Below, one piece after another: positions 39,756 to 49,504 of a stretch of DNA of 64,000 nucleotides (the first letter of the stretch is position 1; the number at the start of each line of letters is the position of its first letter). Under the pieces are notes generated by a model, which saw only the letters and a list, made by a program, of their open reading frames with translations, made no database searches and was not told the origin of the DNA. Origin of the DNA: Deinococcus planocerae (GTDB taxonomy: Bacteria; Deinococcota; Deinococci; Deinococcales; Deinococcaceae); NCBI RefSeq assembly GCF_002869765.1, contig NZ_PNOR01000012.1, forward strand, positions 54,466-118,465. The letters are read 5' to 3'. A program made the translations under genes and the position numbers.

Positions 39756-41270
39756 ATGAATACCGTCCTGCTGTCCGCCGTGCTGAGCCTGTCCGTCGTC
39801 GCCTCCGCCCAGCCGCCCGCCGCCCCCACGCCCGTCCCGCAGGGCGCCCCGGTCGAGCTGCGCGGCCTGTGGGTGGACGCTTTCGGGCCCGGGATCAAGA
39901 CGCCCGCCGAGGTGGATCAACTGATTGCCGACGCCCGCGCGATGAATGTGAACGTCATCTTCGCGCAGGTGGGGCGGCGGGGCGACTGCTACTGCCTGAA
40001 GGCCGCCATGCCGCCGACGGACGACCCCGCCGTGCCCGCCGGATTCGACCCCCTCGCGGACCTGATCGAAAAGGCGCACCCGCTCGGCCTTCAAGTCCAC
40101 GCCTGGATCATCACGACCTCAGTCTGGAACTCGCCCACGCCGCCGAAGAGCCCCGACCACGCCTTCAACCTGCACGGCCCGGACAAGACGGGGCGCGACA
40201 ACTGGCTCCTGGTGAAGTTCGACGGCACCCTGAAGGCGGGGGCCGACTGGGTGTTCGACCCCGGCCACCCCGACGCGACCGAGTACATCAAGAACATGTA
40301 CGTCTCGGTGGTGCAGAACTACGACGTGGACGGCATCCAGTTCGACCGGGTGCGCTACCCCGACTACAACCCGGTGGGCGGGCCCAACGGCTGGGGGTAC
40401 AACGAGACGGCCCTCGCCCGCTTCCGCGCGGAGACGGGGGCCAGCGGCACGCTCGCCCCGGAAGACCCCGCCTGGTCGGCCTGGCGCCGCACCCAGGTCA
40501 CCAACCTCGTGCGGGACACGGCGCTCGCAGTGAAGGCGGTGAGGCCCGACGTGAGCGTCAACGCGGCCACGATCACCTACGGGGCGGGGCCGACGACGGA
40601 CGAGGGCTTCACCCAGACGCGCACGTACAACGAGGTCTTGCAGGACTGGCTGACCTGGGTGCGGGGGGGTTACCTCGACCTGAACGTGATGATGAACTAC
40701 AAGCGCGACTTCGTGCCCGAGCAGGCGGGGTGGTTCAACACCTGGGCGGCGTACGCGGCGGGGCTGCGGGTGCGCTCGCCGGAGGTCACGCAGGTCAGCG
40801 GCGCGTCGATCTACCTCAACGACCAGGCGAGCACCCTGAATCAGGTCCGTAAGACCCGCACCCTGGGCCTGGGCTGGGCCGGGTACTCCTACCGCACGCC
40901 CGACGCCGACGTGAACGCCGGGAAGCGAACCACCGCCGACGTGCTGCCCGAACTCACGAGGAAGCTGGCCGGACCCGGCGGCCCCTTCGCGTCCCCCGCC
41001 CGCTGGGTCCGCCCCGACCCGGCGGCGCTGCGGGCCCTGCGCGGCACGGTGGCGACCACGGGCACGGCGCCCCTCGGGAACCGGACGGTGCGCCTCCTCG
41101 ACGAGTCGGGCGAGGAGCTGGCCCGCACGACCACGAACGGCCTCGGCGGCTACGGCTTCCTGCGCCTTCCCGAGCGGGCGGTGCGGGTGGAGGTGGGCGG
41201 GGTGACGGGCGAACCGGTCACGGCCCCGGCGGGCCGGGTGACCGAGGTGCCCACGTTGACCGTGCCGTAG
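39756..41270 (+). CDS. Secreted GHL10/DigH-type glycosyl hydrolase
   Basis: 504 residues. Sec signal peptide (residues 1-18, ending VVASA). The GHL10 barrel starts PVELRGLWVDAFGPG and includes AQVGRRGDCYC, NYDVDGIQFDRVRYPDY and the acidic DLNVMMNYKRDF. E. coli DigH (YddW) of this family cleaves denuded peptidoglycan glycans. The C-terminal 80 residues look like a small beta-sandwich (carboxypeptidase regulatory-type). Lying beside muropeptide recycling and peptide-uptake genes, it probably trims peptidoglycan fragments outside the membrane. Confidence 0.85.
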   Translation: MNTVLLSAVLSLSVVASAQPPAAPTPVPQGAPVELRGLWVDAFGPGIKTPAEVDQLIADARAMNVNVIFAQVGRRGDCYCLKAAMPPTDDPAVPAGFDPLADLIEKAHPLGLQVHAWIITTSVWNSPTPPKSPDHAFNLHGPDKTGRDNWLLVKFDGTLKAGADWVFDPGHPDATEYIKNMYVSVVQNYDVDGIQFDRVRYPDYNPVGGPNGWGYNETALARFRAETGASGTLAPEDPAWSAWRRTQVTNLVRDTALAVKAVRPDVSVNAATITYGAGPTTDEGFTQTRTYNEVLQDWLTWVRGGYLDLNVMMNYKRDFVPEQAGWFNTWAAYAAGLRVRSPEVTQVSGASIYLNDQASTLNQVRKTRTLGLGWAGYSYRTPDADVNAGKRTTADVLPELTRKLAGPGGPFASPARWVRPDPAALRALRGTVATTGTAPLGNRTVRLLDESGEELARTTTNGLGGYGFLRLPERAVRVEVGGVTGEPVTAPAGRVTEVPTLTVP

Positions 41271-41319
41271 AGGGCGGAAGGGACTGCTGCCCCCCTCTGC
41301 CGTTGCGCGTCTGGCGGAA

Positions 41320-41338
41320 CCGGGAGGTGTCCTCCCGG
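41320..41338. terminator. Hairpin after the GHL10 gene
   Basis: CCGGGAGG (41320-41327), loop TGT, CCTCCCGG (41331-41338). A perfect 8-bp stem without a T-run. Confidence 0.4.
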
Positions 41339-41361
41339 GCCCCGCGGGTGACGGGCGGGCG

Positions 41362-41390
41362 TTGTTCCCACCCGCGGCGGCGCGCACAAT
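41362..41390 (+). promoter_or_regulatory. Candidate promoter of the propeller-like protein
   Basis: TTGTTC (41362-41367), 17-nt spacer, CACAAT (41385-41390). Confidence 0.4.
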
Positions 41391-41459
41391 GGGGGCACGA
41401 CACCGCCCCGACTCCGGGCCGTCCACACCTTCCGGGGCGCGGGCGGGGAAAGGACAACC

Positions 41460-42641
41460 TTGCGCCCGCATCCCCTGACCCTGGGACTCGCCGCCCTCCT
41501 GACCGCCGCGCTCGCCACGGCGCCCACGTCTCCCTCCACCCCGGGCGCCCCACCCGGTCTGGCCGCCTCGCCGCCCGTGCGGGAACTCGCGCTCGCCGCC
41601 GCCCCCGACGGGTCGCTGGTCCTCGCGGTCGTCGCCGACGAGGGCACGTACAGCAGCGGGCGCGGCACGTTCGTCGCCCGGCAGCTCACCGCGTGGCGGC
41701 ACGCGGGCGGAACGTGGACGGCGCTCGGCGGCCCCCTCAACTACGACCACCCCCGCCCGGTGTCTTCCCTGAACCTCGCCCTCGACGAGCGCGGCACCCC
41801 CGTCCTCGTGTGGAACGAGAATTACGGCGACAACGACATCGTGGTCTTCCGCGCGTACCAGGGCGGCGCGTGGACGGACTGGCGCACGCGCTACCTCGGC
41901 GACGACCTGCCCTATGCGGCCCGGACGCGGGCGGTCGCGGCCCGGCAGGGCGAACCCGTCCTCGCCTGGGGCGAATACCTCCGCAAGCCCGACGGCAGCC
42001 GCCTCACCGTGCGGACGTGGGACCCCGCGGCGAAGGTCTGGACCCGCAGCGCGCCCTTCAACGACCTCCGGGCCTTCTCGCGCACGCCCGCCCTCGCGCT
42101 GGGCCGGGCGGGGCGGCCCACCGTCGCGTGGTTGCAAGGCGAGGTGCTCGCCAGCCGCGTGCTCGCCGCGCGCTGGACCGGGGAGCGCTGGGAGCCCCTC
42201 GGCGGGGCGCTGAACCGCACGCCGAACACCTACGTCGCCTCCACCCGCCTCGTGCTGGACGCGCAGGAGCGCCCCGTCGTCGCGTGGCTGGAGGACGCGG
42301 GCGGTCAGGACGCCCTCTTCGTCTCGCGCTGGACCGGGAGGGGCTGGGAGGCGCTGGGCGGGAGGCTCGGCACGGGCTCGGCCTCTGCCCCCTCCCTGGC
42401 GCTGGACCAGGGCGGTCGCCCGGTGCTCGCCTGGGTGGAGGAGCGCGGCGGCCTGGGCCGGGTGAGGCTCGCCCGCTGGACGGGGGAGGGCTGGCAGGAC
42501 CTCGGGACGGTGAATCGGGACCAGGGGCGCGACGCCCGCTCGCCGTCGCTGGCGGTGGACGCCTCGGGGGCCGCCGTACTCGCGTGGCGGGAGGACGTGG
42601 GCGGCGTGTACCGGGTGCAGCTTCGGCGCTTCGGCCCCTGA
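41460..42641 (+). CDS. Secreted repeat protein, probable beta-propeller
   Basis: 393 residues starting with TTG (AAGGA 7 nt upstream). Signal peptide of about 20 residues (LTLGLAALLTAALATA). The rest consists of about six repeats of roughly 50-60 residues, each with a W-x-LGG or similar strand followed by PSLALD..G.PVLAW (for example LALDERGTPVLVWNE, LVLDAQERPVVAWLED and LALDQGGRPVLAWVEE). This pattern fits a beta-propeller. No catalytic motif is seen; function is unknown. It is convergent with the LacI-type regulator, 5 nt away. Confidence 0.75.
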   Translation: MRPHPLTLGLAALLTAALATAPTSPSTPGAPPGLAASPPVRELALAAAPDGSLVLAVVADEGTYSSGRGTFVARQLTAWRHAGGTWTALGGPLNYDHPRPVSSLNLALDERGTPVLVWNENYGDNDIVVFRAYQGGAWTDWRTRYLGDDLPYAARTRAVAARQGEPVLAWGEYLRKPDGSRLTVRTWDPAAKVWTRSAPFNDLRAFSRTPALALGRAGRPTVAWLQGEVLASRVLAARWTGERWEPLGGALNRTPNTYVASTRLVLDAQERPVVAWLEDAGGQDALFVSRWTGRGWEALGGRLGTGSASAPSLALDQGGRPVLAWVEERGGLGRVRLARWTGEGWQDLGTVNRDQGRDARSPSLAVDASGAAVLAWREDVGGVYRVQLRRFGP

Positions 42642-42646
42642 CGGGC

Positions 42647-43732
42647 TCAGCGAGAGGACGTGCCTTTCGCCCGCGGCGGCGCCGTCGAGGCCCGCACGAC
42701 GAGTTCGACGGGCAGGGTCACCGTCCGGGCGGGCAACTCCTCGCCCCGCAGCGCCCCCAGGATCAGCTCGCCCGCCCGGCGTCCCATCTCTGCCTTCGGG
42801 AAGCGCATGGTCGTCAGGGGCGGGTTGAGGTAGGCGGCGCTGGCAACGTCGTCGTAGCCCACCACCGAGACGTCTTGCGGCACGCGCAGCCCCGCCTGAT
42901 GGACGGCGTGGCAGGCCCCCAGGGCGAGCAGGTCGTTGTGGGCGAACACCGCAGTCGGCGGATCGGGCAGGGCCAGCAACCCGCTCGTCACCCGGTGGCC
43001 CTCCGCCAGGGTGGCGCCGCACTCGACCACCAGCGCCGGGTCGTAGTCGATGCCCGCCTGCGAGAGCGCCGCCCGGTAGCCGCCGACCCGCTCCCGGCTC
43101 AGGGCGCTCGTCGGCGTCTCCCGCAACAGGGCGACGCGGCGGTGGCCCAGCCCCAGCAGGTGCTCGGTGCCGACCTGTCCTCCCCGGAATTCCTCGATGG
43201 CGACGCACGCCACGCCGGGCACGTCGTGTTCGAGGAGGACGACCGGAAGCCGGGCCTGGAGGATGGGCCGCAGCAGCGCCGCCGGGTCCGAGTGCGCAAT
43301 CACGACCAGCCCGTCCACCCGCCCCGCCCGCAGCGCCTGGACGTACCTCTCCTCGCGCCCCGCCTCGCCCTCGGAGTTGCACAGCAGCACCACAAAGCCC
43401 TCCCGGTGGCAAGACGTTTCGAGCGCGTGGGCCACCTCGGCGTAGAAGGTGTTCGTGATGCTGGGGATGAGCAGCCCGACCGCCCGACTCTGCCGCCGGC
43501 GCAGGCTGCGCGCCACATCGTTCGGGTAGTACTCCAGTTCGTCGATCACGGCCTGCACCCGGGCGCGCGTCTCGGGCGACACCGGGCGCGGCCCGCCGTT
43601 CAGGACGTACGAGACGGTCGCCACCGACACGCCCGCCCGCTCGGCCACGTCCTTGTGGGTCACGCGGCGGGTCCGGGTGCCGGGAGCAGAGGTCCGGTCC
43701 ACCCCGGAAGCTCTGGAGGTGGGTCGGGTCAC
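42647..43732 (-). CDS. LacI-family transcriptional repressor of the inositol cluster
   Basis: 361 residues. The helix-turn-helix THKDVAERAGVSVATVSYVL and hinge helix region (YYPNDVARSLRRRQSR) are followed by a periplasmic-binding-like sugar domain (AVGLLIPSITNTFYAEVA through VVGYDDVASAAYL). It is the last gene after iolE and very likely senses an inositol intermediate. The GTG at 43732 has GAGGGA upstream; the GTG at 43663, at the HTH, is an alternative. The 16-bp palindrome before iolG (52614) has the CG-centred form used by LacI regulators. Confidence 0.88.
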   Translation of the reverse strand: MTRPTSRASGVDRTSAPGTRTRRVTHKDVAERAGVSVATVSYVLNGGPRPVSPETRARVQAVIDELEYYPNDVARSLRRRQSRAVGLLIPSITNTFYAEVAHALETSCHREGFVVLLCNSEGEAGREERYVQALRAGRVDGLVVIAHSDPAALLRPILQARLPVVLLEHDVPGVACVAIEEFRGGQVGTEHLLGLGHRRVALLRETPTSALSRERVGGYRAALSQAGIDYDPALVVECGATLAEGHRVTSGLLALPDPPTAVFAHNDLLALGACHAVHQAGLRVPQDVSVVGYDDVASAAYLNPPLTTMRFPKAEMGRRAGELILGALRGEELPARTVTLPVELVVRASTAPPRAKGTSSR

Positions 43733-43889
43733 CGGGGTCCCTCGGTCGCCCCCACAGGACCGGCCCCGAGAGCCGCGGCGCGGCGGCGCCCTGGCCCCCC
43801 CCGGGGGCGGACGGCAGTGGGAGCCACCGGGCCTGCGCCCTCCACACGCTCGGCCACGCTTCGGGGGACACGGCGGGGCGGGAGACGGG

Positions 43890-44786
43890 TCACAAGCCGA
43901 TGCGCCGAAGGTACTCGCGGTTGCGCCGCGCACTCTGGGCCGGGCTCCCCAGGCCGGGCAGCACGTCCTGCTCCACCACCACCCAGCCCCCGTAGCCGTT
44001 CTCCCCCAGTTGCCTCAGCACGGCGGGGAAGTCCACGCTTCCCTTCCCCAATTCGCAGAAGACGCCGTGCCCGACCGCCGTCACGCCGTCCCAGCCCTCC
44101 CGGCGCGACCGCTCGGCCACCCCCGGGTCCTGGTCCTTGAAGTGGACGTGCCAGATGCGGTCCCGGTAGCGCCGCAGCCCCTCCACCGTGTCCCCGCCCG
44201 CGAAGGTGTAGTGCCCGGTGTCGAAGCACAGCCCCATCACCTCGGGGTCGGTCAGGCTCAGGAAGCAGTCCACCTCGGCGGGCGTCTCCACCCAGGTCCC
44301 GATGTGGTGGTGGAAGACGGTCCGCAGCCCGGTCTCCCGCATGACAGCCTGCGCGACCCGGTTGGCTCCCTGGGCGAAAACCTCCCACTGGCTCTCCGTC
44401 ATCCCCATCTCCGGCGCGATGCGGCCCGCGTTCAGCGTCCGCACGGGGTCGGTGTAGGGATCATTGCCCAGCACCACGACGGCCTGTGAGCCCCCCACCG
44501 CCGCGAGGAGGCGGGCGGTACGGACGGCCTCGGCCTCGCTCCGGGCGTGGCGGTCCGGGTCGTGCAGGGACACGCTCACCCACGAGCCGAGGAGCTTGAG
44601 CTTGCGGGCGCTCAACTCCCCGCTCAGCGTTGCCGGATCGGTGGGCATGAAGCCCCAGTCGCCCAGTTCGGTGCCGACGTAGCCGGTGTCGTGCATCTCG
44701 TCGAGGACGGTGGCGTACCCGCCGCGCTCGCCCTCGATGTTCTCGATCACACCCCACGAGCAGGGGGCATTGGCAACTTGAATCAT
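43890..44786 (-). CDS. iolE: Inosose dehydratase
   Basis: 298 residues. IolE dehydrates scyllo-inosose to the trihydroxycyclohexanedione used by IolD. The TIM-barrel AP endonuclease-2 type sequence begins [11 protein letters not shown], with metal ligands in [22 protein letters not shown] and WHVHFKDQ. The ATG follows AGGAGCG. Transcription runs from iolC through iolJ-iolB-iolE. Confidence 0.93.
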   Translation of the reverse strand: MIQVANAPCSWGVIENIEGERGGYATVLDEMHDTGYVGTELGDWGFMPTDPATLSGELSARKLKLLGSWVSVSLHDPDRHARSEAEAVRTARLLAAVGGSQAVVVLGNDPYTDPVRTLNAGRIAPEMGMTESQWEVFAQGANRVAQAVMRETGLRTVFHHHIGTWVETPAEVDCFLSLTDPEVMGLCFDTGHYTFAGGDTVEGLRRYRDRIWHVHFKDQDPGVAERSRREGWDGVTAVGHGVFCELGKGSVDFPAVLRQLGENGYGGWVVVEQDVLPGLGSPAQSARRNREYLRRIGL

Positions 44787-44896
44787 GGACGCTCCTATCT
44801 GTTCTCCCTTTTCCCTTGCGGGGGACTCGGAGAGCGGCTTGCGGGGGCAGGGTTGGAGAGAGGGAGCTGGGACGCTCGGCGCCGCAGCCTGGCAGG

Positions 44897-45820
44897 TCAA
44901 GGGGGAGGAGCCTCCGAGGCCGGTTGAGACGAGTCCTCCCGGACCAGCGTCTCGTCTTGCCCGCCCGCCTCATGAAGGGGTTCTCCCCGGCGCGCGGCTC
45001 CGAAGGGCAAATCCATCGCCCGGCCCCCCCAGTCCTGACGCATCCAGCCCCAGGCGGCCTCGTCCACGGGCGCTCGGCTGCGCTCCTCACCCTGCGCCTC
45101 CCCCGCCATGTAGTTGAGGTAATAGACGTTGCTGCCCGGCGCGGCGGCCACCGGGTGATACCCCCGCCGCGACAGGATCAGGTCGCCGTCCCGCGCGAGA
45201 AGGAGTTCGTCCTCCCCGTCCTCCGGGCTGTAGTTGCGGTGGACCGCCCAGCCCCCCGGGGGCGAAACCCGGTAGTAGTACGTCTCCTCGATGTAGAGGG
45301 ACCCCAGCCGCCCGTCGTGGCGGTGGGGAGGCCAGCCGCTCCAGTTCCCGCTGGGCGTGTAGACCTCGTACAGCAGCAGGCGCTCGGCGGGGAGGTCGGG
45401 GCCGAGGATGTGGCTCACCTGCCGGGTCGCGTTCGCGCCGCCGCGCAGTTCCACCCGAATCTCTTCAGGGCGGATCAGGCGGACGGGCAAGCGGCCCTGG
45501 GCGGGGGCTCCGCCTATCGCGTAGGTGCTGTCCTGCGTGGCGGTCAGCGTGTAGCTCGTGCCCGGCGGCAGGTACAGCACGTGCGGAAGCTGGGTGAAGA
45601 CGCTCTCGCGCCGCAGGGTGTAGGTCTCTCCGTTCGCTGAAGCGGTGAGGTCGCCCTCCTGCGGCACGAGGGCCATCTCCAGCCCGCCCGTCTCGCCCGT
45701 CCGCGTCTCGCCCGCCCCCAGGTGCTCCACGCGGAAGGTGAGGTACTGCCACCCGGCGCTCTCGGGGGTGATACCAGGGTGCGTGTCTGAGGTCGTGGAA
45801 AAGTGGTTCGTTCCCGTCAC
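44897..45820 (-). CDS. iolB: 5-deoxy-glucuronate isomerase
   Basis: 307 residues. IolB converts 5-deoxy-glucuronate to 5-dehydro-2-deoxygluconate. The bicupin sequence includes [22 protein letters not shown] and [22 protein letters not shown], with the metal-binding His residues. A C-terminal extension of about 35 residues after the DWGG motif is not typical. The GTG overlaps the iolJ stop (GTGA). Confidence 0.92.
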   Translation of the reverse strand: MTGTNHFSTTSDTHPGITPESAGWQYLTFRVEHLGAGETRTGETGGLEMALVPQEGDLTASANGETYTLRRESVFTQLPHVLYLPPGTSYTLTATQDSTYAIGGAPAQGRLPVRLIRPEEIRVELRGGANATRQVSHILGPDLPAERLLLYEVYTPSGNWSGWPPHRHDGRLGSLYIEETYYYRVSPPGGWAVHRNYSPEDGEDELLLARDGDLILSRRGYHPVAAAPGSNVYYLNYMAGEAQGEERSRAPVDEAAWGWMRQDWGGRAMDLPFGAARRGEPLHEAGGQDETLVREDSSQPASEAPPP

Positions 45821-46653
45821 GTCGTCACCTCGCCCACCCGGGCGCGCGGGTTGAGGAGTTCGAGGTATGGGGCGGTCGTCCGCTCCACGGCGGCGCGGAC
45901 GGCGGCGTACCCGGCCCGGTGGGAGGTCAGGCCCGGCGTCTCGTCGCTCCAAACCTTCCTGACGGCACGGTAGAGGGCGCTGCCGATGTTCACCTTCACC
46001 ACGCCGCAGCTTAACGCCGTCCGCACGTCGTCCGGGTGGATGCCGCTCCCGCCGTGGAGGACGAGGGGACCCTGCACGGCGTCCGCCACCGCACGCAGCA
46101 ACCCCAGGTCCAGCCGCGAACTCTGCCCGTGCTCGCTGCCCACCGCGCAGGCCACCATATCCGCCCCCGCTTCGCGGAGCCCCCGGGCGTGGTCGGGGTC
46201 GGTCGCCTCCAACTCGTTCTGTTGCCCCGGAATGCCGAAGCTCTCCGCGCTCACCTCCAGCGAGGCCCCGGCGGCGTGGGCGATCTCGGCAAGCCGTGTC
46301 GTGAGGTCCAGCACCTCGGGGAAGGCGTAGTCCTGCCCGTCGAACATGACGGAGGAGTACCCGGCGCGCAGGCATCCCACCGCCATCTCCAGCCCGCGCC
46401 CGTGGTCGAGGTGCAGGGCGACGGGCACGCTCACCTCGTCGGCGAGGGCGCGGACGGTCTGCGCGAGGACGTGCGCGCTCGCCTGCTCGATATCCGCCGG
46501 GTAGGTCTGGAGGATGACGGGCACGCCTGCCTTTTCGGCGGCCTGCACACAGCCTTTCGCCATCTCCAGCGAGCAGAAGTTGAAGGCGGGCAGCGCGTAG
46601 CCTTCCCGGTACGCCGCCTGAATCAGCGGGCGAGCGTCGGTGACGTAGGGCAT
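45817..46653 (-). CDS. iolJ: Class II aldolase for 5-dehydro-2-deoxygluconate 6-phosphate
   Basis: 278 residues. IolJ splits the kinase product to malonate semialdehyde and dihydroxyacetone phosphate. The class II FBA motifs are LHLDHGRGLE (His81, Asp83, His84) and AESFGIPGQQNE, with LHGGSGIHPDDV and VNIGSALYRA in the phosphate site. It overlaps iolC by 31 nt. Distinguished from glycolytic FBA by context. Confidence 0.92.
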   Translation of the reverse strand: MPYVTDARPLIQAAYREGYALPAFNFCSLEMAKGCVQAAEKAGVPVILQTYPADIEQASAHVLAQTVRALADEVSVPVALHLDHGRGLEMAVGCLRAGYSSVMFDGQDYAFPEVLDLTTRLAEIAHAAGASLEVSAESFGIPGQQNELEATDPDHARGLREAGADMVACAVGSEHGQSSRLDLGLLRAVADAVQGPLVLHGGSGIHPDDVRTALSCGVVKVNIGSALYRAVRKVWSDETPGLTSHRAGYAAVRAAVERTTAPYLELLNPRARVGEVTT

Positions 46654-47675
46654 TCCCAGCCTCCCTTCTCCTCCACGAAAGCGTCCACCTCGACCTGGGT
46701 GGGTGTGAAGTCTGCGCAGCCGATCCGGTTGACGACGATGGCCCCGCAGGCATTCCCCAGCCGCGCGCTGCGAAACCAGTCCCAGCCCCGCAGCCGCCCC
46801 GTGATCAGCCCGGCAGCGAAGGCGTCCCCCGCCCCCAGCACGCTGACGACCTCGACGGGGAAGCCGGGGACATTGAGCGCCGCCTCCCCCGCCCGGTGGA
46901 CGGTGCAGCCGCGCTCGCCCTCCTTCACGACGACGGTGGACACGCGGGACAGCAGCGCCGCCGTGTTCGCCGCCACGTCGCCGCGAATCTCGGGGGCCGT
47001 CATCTGGTTGTGGCGGATGGTGATGTCGGCAGGGTCACGCAGCATCGCCGCGTTGATCTCTTCTTCCGTGCCGATCACCACGTCCACGCCCGGCAGCAGC
47101 GACCGGATGGTCAGCCCGAAGGCGCGCGGGTCGTGCCACTGGTTCGCCCGGAAATCGAGGTCGAGATACACGGGCACATCCGCCGCCTTCGCCCGCTCAC
47201 ACGCAAAGAGGACGGCGCTGCGGCTCGGCTCCTTGGACAGCGCGGTCCCGTTGACGACGAGAGCCCGGGCCTCTTCGATAGGCACCGCTTGAATATCGTC
47301 GATGCCGAGTTGAATGTCTGCCGCGTTGTCCCGGTAGAAGGTGATGGGGAAGCGGTCGGGCGGCTGCATGGCGAGGATCACGGCGCTCGTCCGGGTGCCC
47401 GCCTTGCGCGGGATGTAATCGGTGCTCACACCCTCGCGCTCCAGCCCGGCGAGGATGAAGTCACCTACCTGGTCGTCTCCGACAGCGGTGACGAGGGCCG
47501 CCTCCACGCCCAGCCGGGAGGCGCCGACCGCGATGTTGAGGGGACTGCCGCCCAGGTAGGCGCCGACCGTGCGGACCTCGGGAAGAGGCTTGCCCACGTC
47601 CTGCGAGTACAGGTCGATGGAACTGCGCCCGATGGTGATGAGGGCGGGGGTTGGGGATTGGGGGGGATCGGTCAT
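46623..47675 (-). CDS. iolC: 5-dehydro-2-deoxygluconokinase
   Basis: 350 residues, PfkB sugar-kinase fold. N-terminal TIGRSSIDLYSQ and GAYLGGSPLNIAVGASRLG bind sugar; the catalytic Asp is in GAGDAFAAGLI near the C-terminus. It phosphorylates 5-dehydro-2-deoxygluconate. First gene of the second iol segment, 316 nt from iolA, with no clear promoter and no strong RBS. Confidence 0.92.
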   Translation of the reverse strand: MTDPPQSPTPALITIGRSSIDLYSQDVGKPLPEVRTVGAYLGGSPLNIAVGASRLGVEAALVTAVGDDQVGDFILAGLEREGVSTDYIPRKAGTRTSAVILAMQPPDRFPITFYRDNAADIQLGIDDIQAVPIEEARALVVNGTALSKEPSRSAVLFACERAKAADVPVYLDLDFRANQWHDPRAFGLTIRSLLPGVDVVIGTEEEINAAMLRDPADITIRHNQMTAPEIRGDVAANTAALLSRVSTVVVKEGERGCTVHRAGEAALNVPGFPVEVVSVLGAGDAFAAGLITGRLRGWDWFRSARLGNACGAIVVNRIGCADFTPTQVEVDAFVEEKGGWECPTSPTLAR

Positions 47676-47991
47676 GGTGGGATTCGCTTTCGTGGACAGG
47701 CAAATGGGTGGCTGAATTTTTGTGCCCCTCCCCCTTGAGGGGGCAAGTTGGGAGGGGGTGAACGGGCCGGGCATCCGAGCCGGTGGAAAGGGAGAAAGCA
47801 TCCTTTTTGCGGTGGAGCCGGTCACACGCCCCCTCACCCCGGCCCTCCGCTACGCGGCTCTTCGAGTCACCCACGAGGGGAGAGGGAGAAAGATTGCTCT
47901 TTTAGCTCCTCTCCCCTTGTGGGGGAGGCTGGGAGGGGGGTAAACGCAAACCTCATCCCCAGGCCACTTAACGCCCAACCCCTTCAACCCT
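47676..47991. repeat. Intergenic region with dispersed CCCCTCCCCCTTG repeats
   Basis: Two direct copies: 47725-47764 (CCCCTCCCCCTTGAGGGGG, then GGGAGGGGGTGAACG) and 47906-47945 (CTCCTCTCCCCTTGTGGGG, then GGGAGGGGGGTAAACG). Between them, CTACGCGGCTCTTCGAGTCA resembles the element at 13870. No gene is supported. Confidence 0.65.
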
Positions 47992-49473
47992 TCAGAACGT
48001 CCGGCTCCACTCGCGCGGCCAGCGCTCCACCACGACCTTCGTCTCGGTGTAGAACTCGACCCCGTGGCGGCCCTGCGCGTGCAGGTCCCCGAAGAAGGAG
48101 TCGCCCCAGCCCGAGAAGGGGAAGTAGGCGATGGGCGCCGCCACCCCGATATTGATGCCGATGTTCCCCGCCCGAGCCTCGTGCCGGAACTTGCGGGCCG
48201 CCGCGCCGCTGCCCGTAAAGAGGCTCGCCTGGTTGCCGAAGGCGCGCTCGTTGACGAGCCTCACGGCCTCGTCCACCGTCGCGGCGTGCATCATGCTCAG
48301 GACCGGGCCGAAGATCTCCGTGCGGGCGATTTCGCCCTGCGGGGGCACGTCGTCGAGCAGCGTCGGCCCCACAAAGTAGCCCCCCTCGTAGCCGGGGACC
48401 TTCGCCCCGCGACCGTCCACGATGGCCCGCGCGCCCTCCTGCACGCCCTTCTCGATCAGGCTCTCAACTCGCTCCTTGCTCCCCTCGTTGATCACCGGGC
48501 CCATCTGCACGCCGTCGTCGAAGCCGTACCCGACTCGGCGGCTTTGCGCGAGGTCCACCATCAGGTCGGTGAAGTCCTTGCGGGCATCACCCACGGTGAT
48601 CGCCACGCTCGTTGCCAGGCACCGCTGCCCCGCGCAGCCGAAGGCGCTGTCGGCGAGGATCGTTGCCGTCATCTCCATGTCCGCGTCGGGGAGGATCACC
48701 GCCGGATTCTTCGCGCCGCCCTGCGCCTGCACGCGCTTGCCGTTCTTCGCCCCGCGTTCGTAGATGTAGCGGGCAACCGGGGTCGAGCCCACGAAGCTGA
48801 TCGCGCGTACCTGCGGGTGGTCGAGGAGGGCATTCACCACGTCCTTCCCGCCGTTGACGAGGCTGAGAACGCCTTTGGAAAAGCCCGCCTTCTCGATCAG
48901 CTCGAACAGCTTCGCACTCGTCAGCGGCACCCGCTCGCTCGGCTTGAGGATGAAGGCGTTGCCGGTCGCCACCGCGTAGGGCAGAAACCACAGCGGGATC
49001 ATCGCCGGGAAATTGAAGGGCGTGATCGCCGCGACGACCCCGAGGGGCTGGCGGAACATATGCTCGTCGATGCCGCGGGCGATGTTCTCGTTGTTCACGC
49101 CCTGCATCAGCATCGGGATGCCGCTCGCCACCTCGATGTTCTCGATGCCACGCCGAATCTCGCCGATGCTCTCCGCGCGGGTCTTGCCGCACTCGTCGGT
49201 GATCGTGCGGGCGAGGTCCTCGATGTTCTCCTCGATCAGCGCCTTGAGCTTGAAGAGGGGCTGGATGCGGTCGCCGACGGGCACCTCGCTCCACTCGCGG
49301 AAGGCGGCCTGGGCGGCCTGCACGGCGCGGTCCACCTCCTGCGCGGTGGTCAGCGGCACGTCCGCGAGGGTCTGGGCGGTCGCGGGGTTGATGACGGGCT
49401 GCGCCTCGCTGGAGCGGGAAGGCTCCCACTGGCCGCCCACGAAGTTCTGGAGCCGGGTTTGCGTCTGGGTCAT
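47992..49473 (-). CDS. iolA: Methylmalonate-semialdehyde dehydrogenase (CoA-acylating)
   Basis: 493 residues. It oxidises malonate (or methylmalonate) semialdehyde to acetyl-CoA (or propionyl-CoA). The catalytic Cys is in [15 protein letters not shown] motifs are [13 protein letters not shown] and [15 protein letters not shown]. Context in the iol cluster assigns the malonate-semialdehyde role, though it may also serve valine degradation. The ATG follows AAAGGACGG. Confidence 0.92.
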   Translation of the reverse strand: MTQTQTRLQNFVGGQWEPSRSSEAQPVINPATAQTLADVPLTTAQEVDRAVQAAQAAFREWSEVPVGDRIQPLFKLKALIEENIEDLARTITDECGKTRAESIGEIRRGIENIEVASGIPMLMQGVNNENIARGIDEHMFRQPLGVVAAITPFNFPAMIPLWFLPYAVATGNAFILKPSERVPLTSAKLFELIEKAGFSKGVLSLVNGGKDVVNALLDHPQVRAISFVGSTPVARYIYERGAKNGKRVQAQGGAKNPAVILPDADMEMTATILADSAFGCAGQRCLATSVAITVGDARKDFTDLMVDLAQSRRVGYGFDDGVQMGPVINEGSKERVESLIEKGVQEGARAIVDGRGAKVPGYEGGYFVGPTLLDDVPPQGEIARTEIFGPVLSMMHAATVDEAVRLVNERAFGNQASLFTGSGAAARKFRHEARAGNIGINIGVAAPIAYFPFSGWGDSFFGDLHAQGRHGVEFYTETKVVVERWPREWSRTF

Positions 49474-49504
49474 GGTTCGCCGTCCTTTCGCCGCGCCGGG
49501 CGGG

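Noticed and set aside
40119..43871. Open frame of 1250 codons on the minus strand
   Set aside because: It lies antisense to the GHL10 and propeller genes and out of frame with the LacI gene, all of which have clear domains. It is a high-GC shadow.
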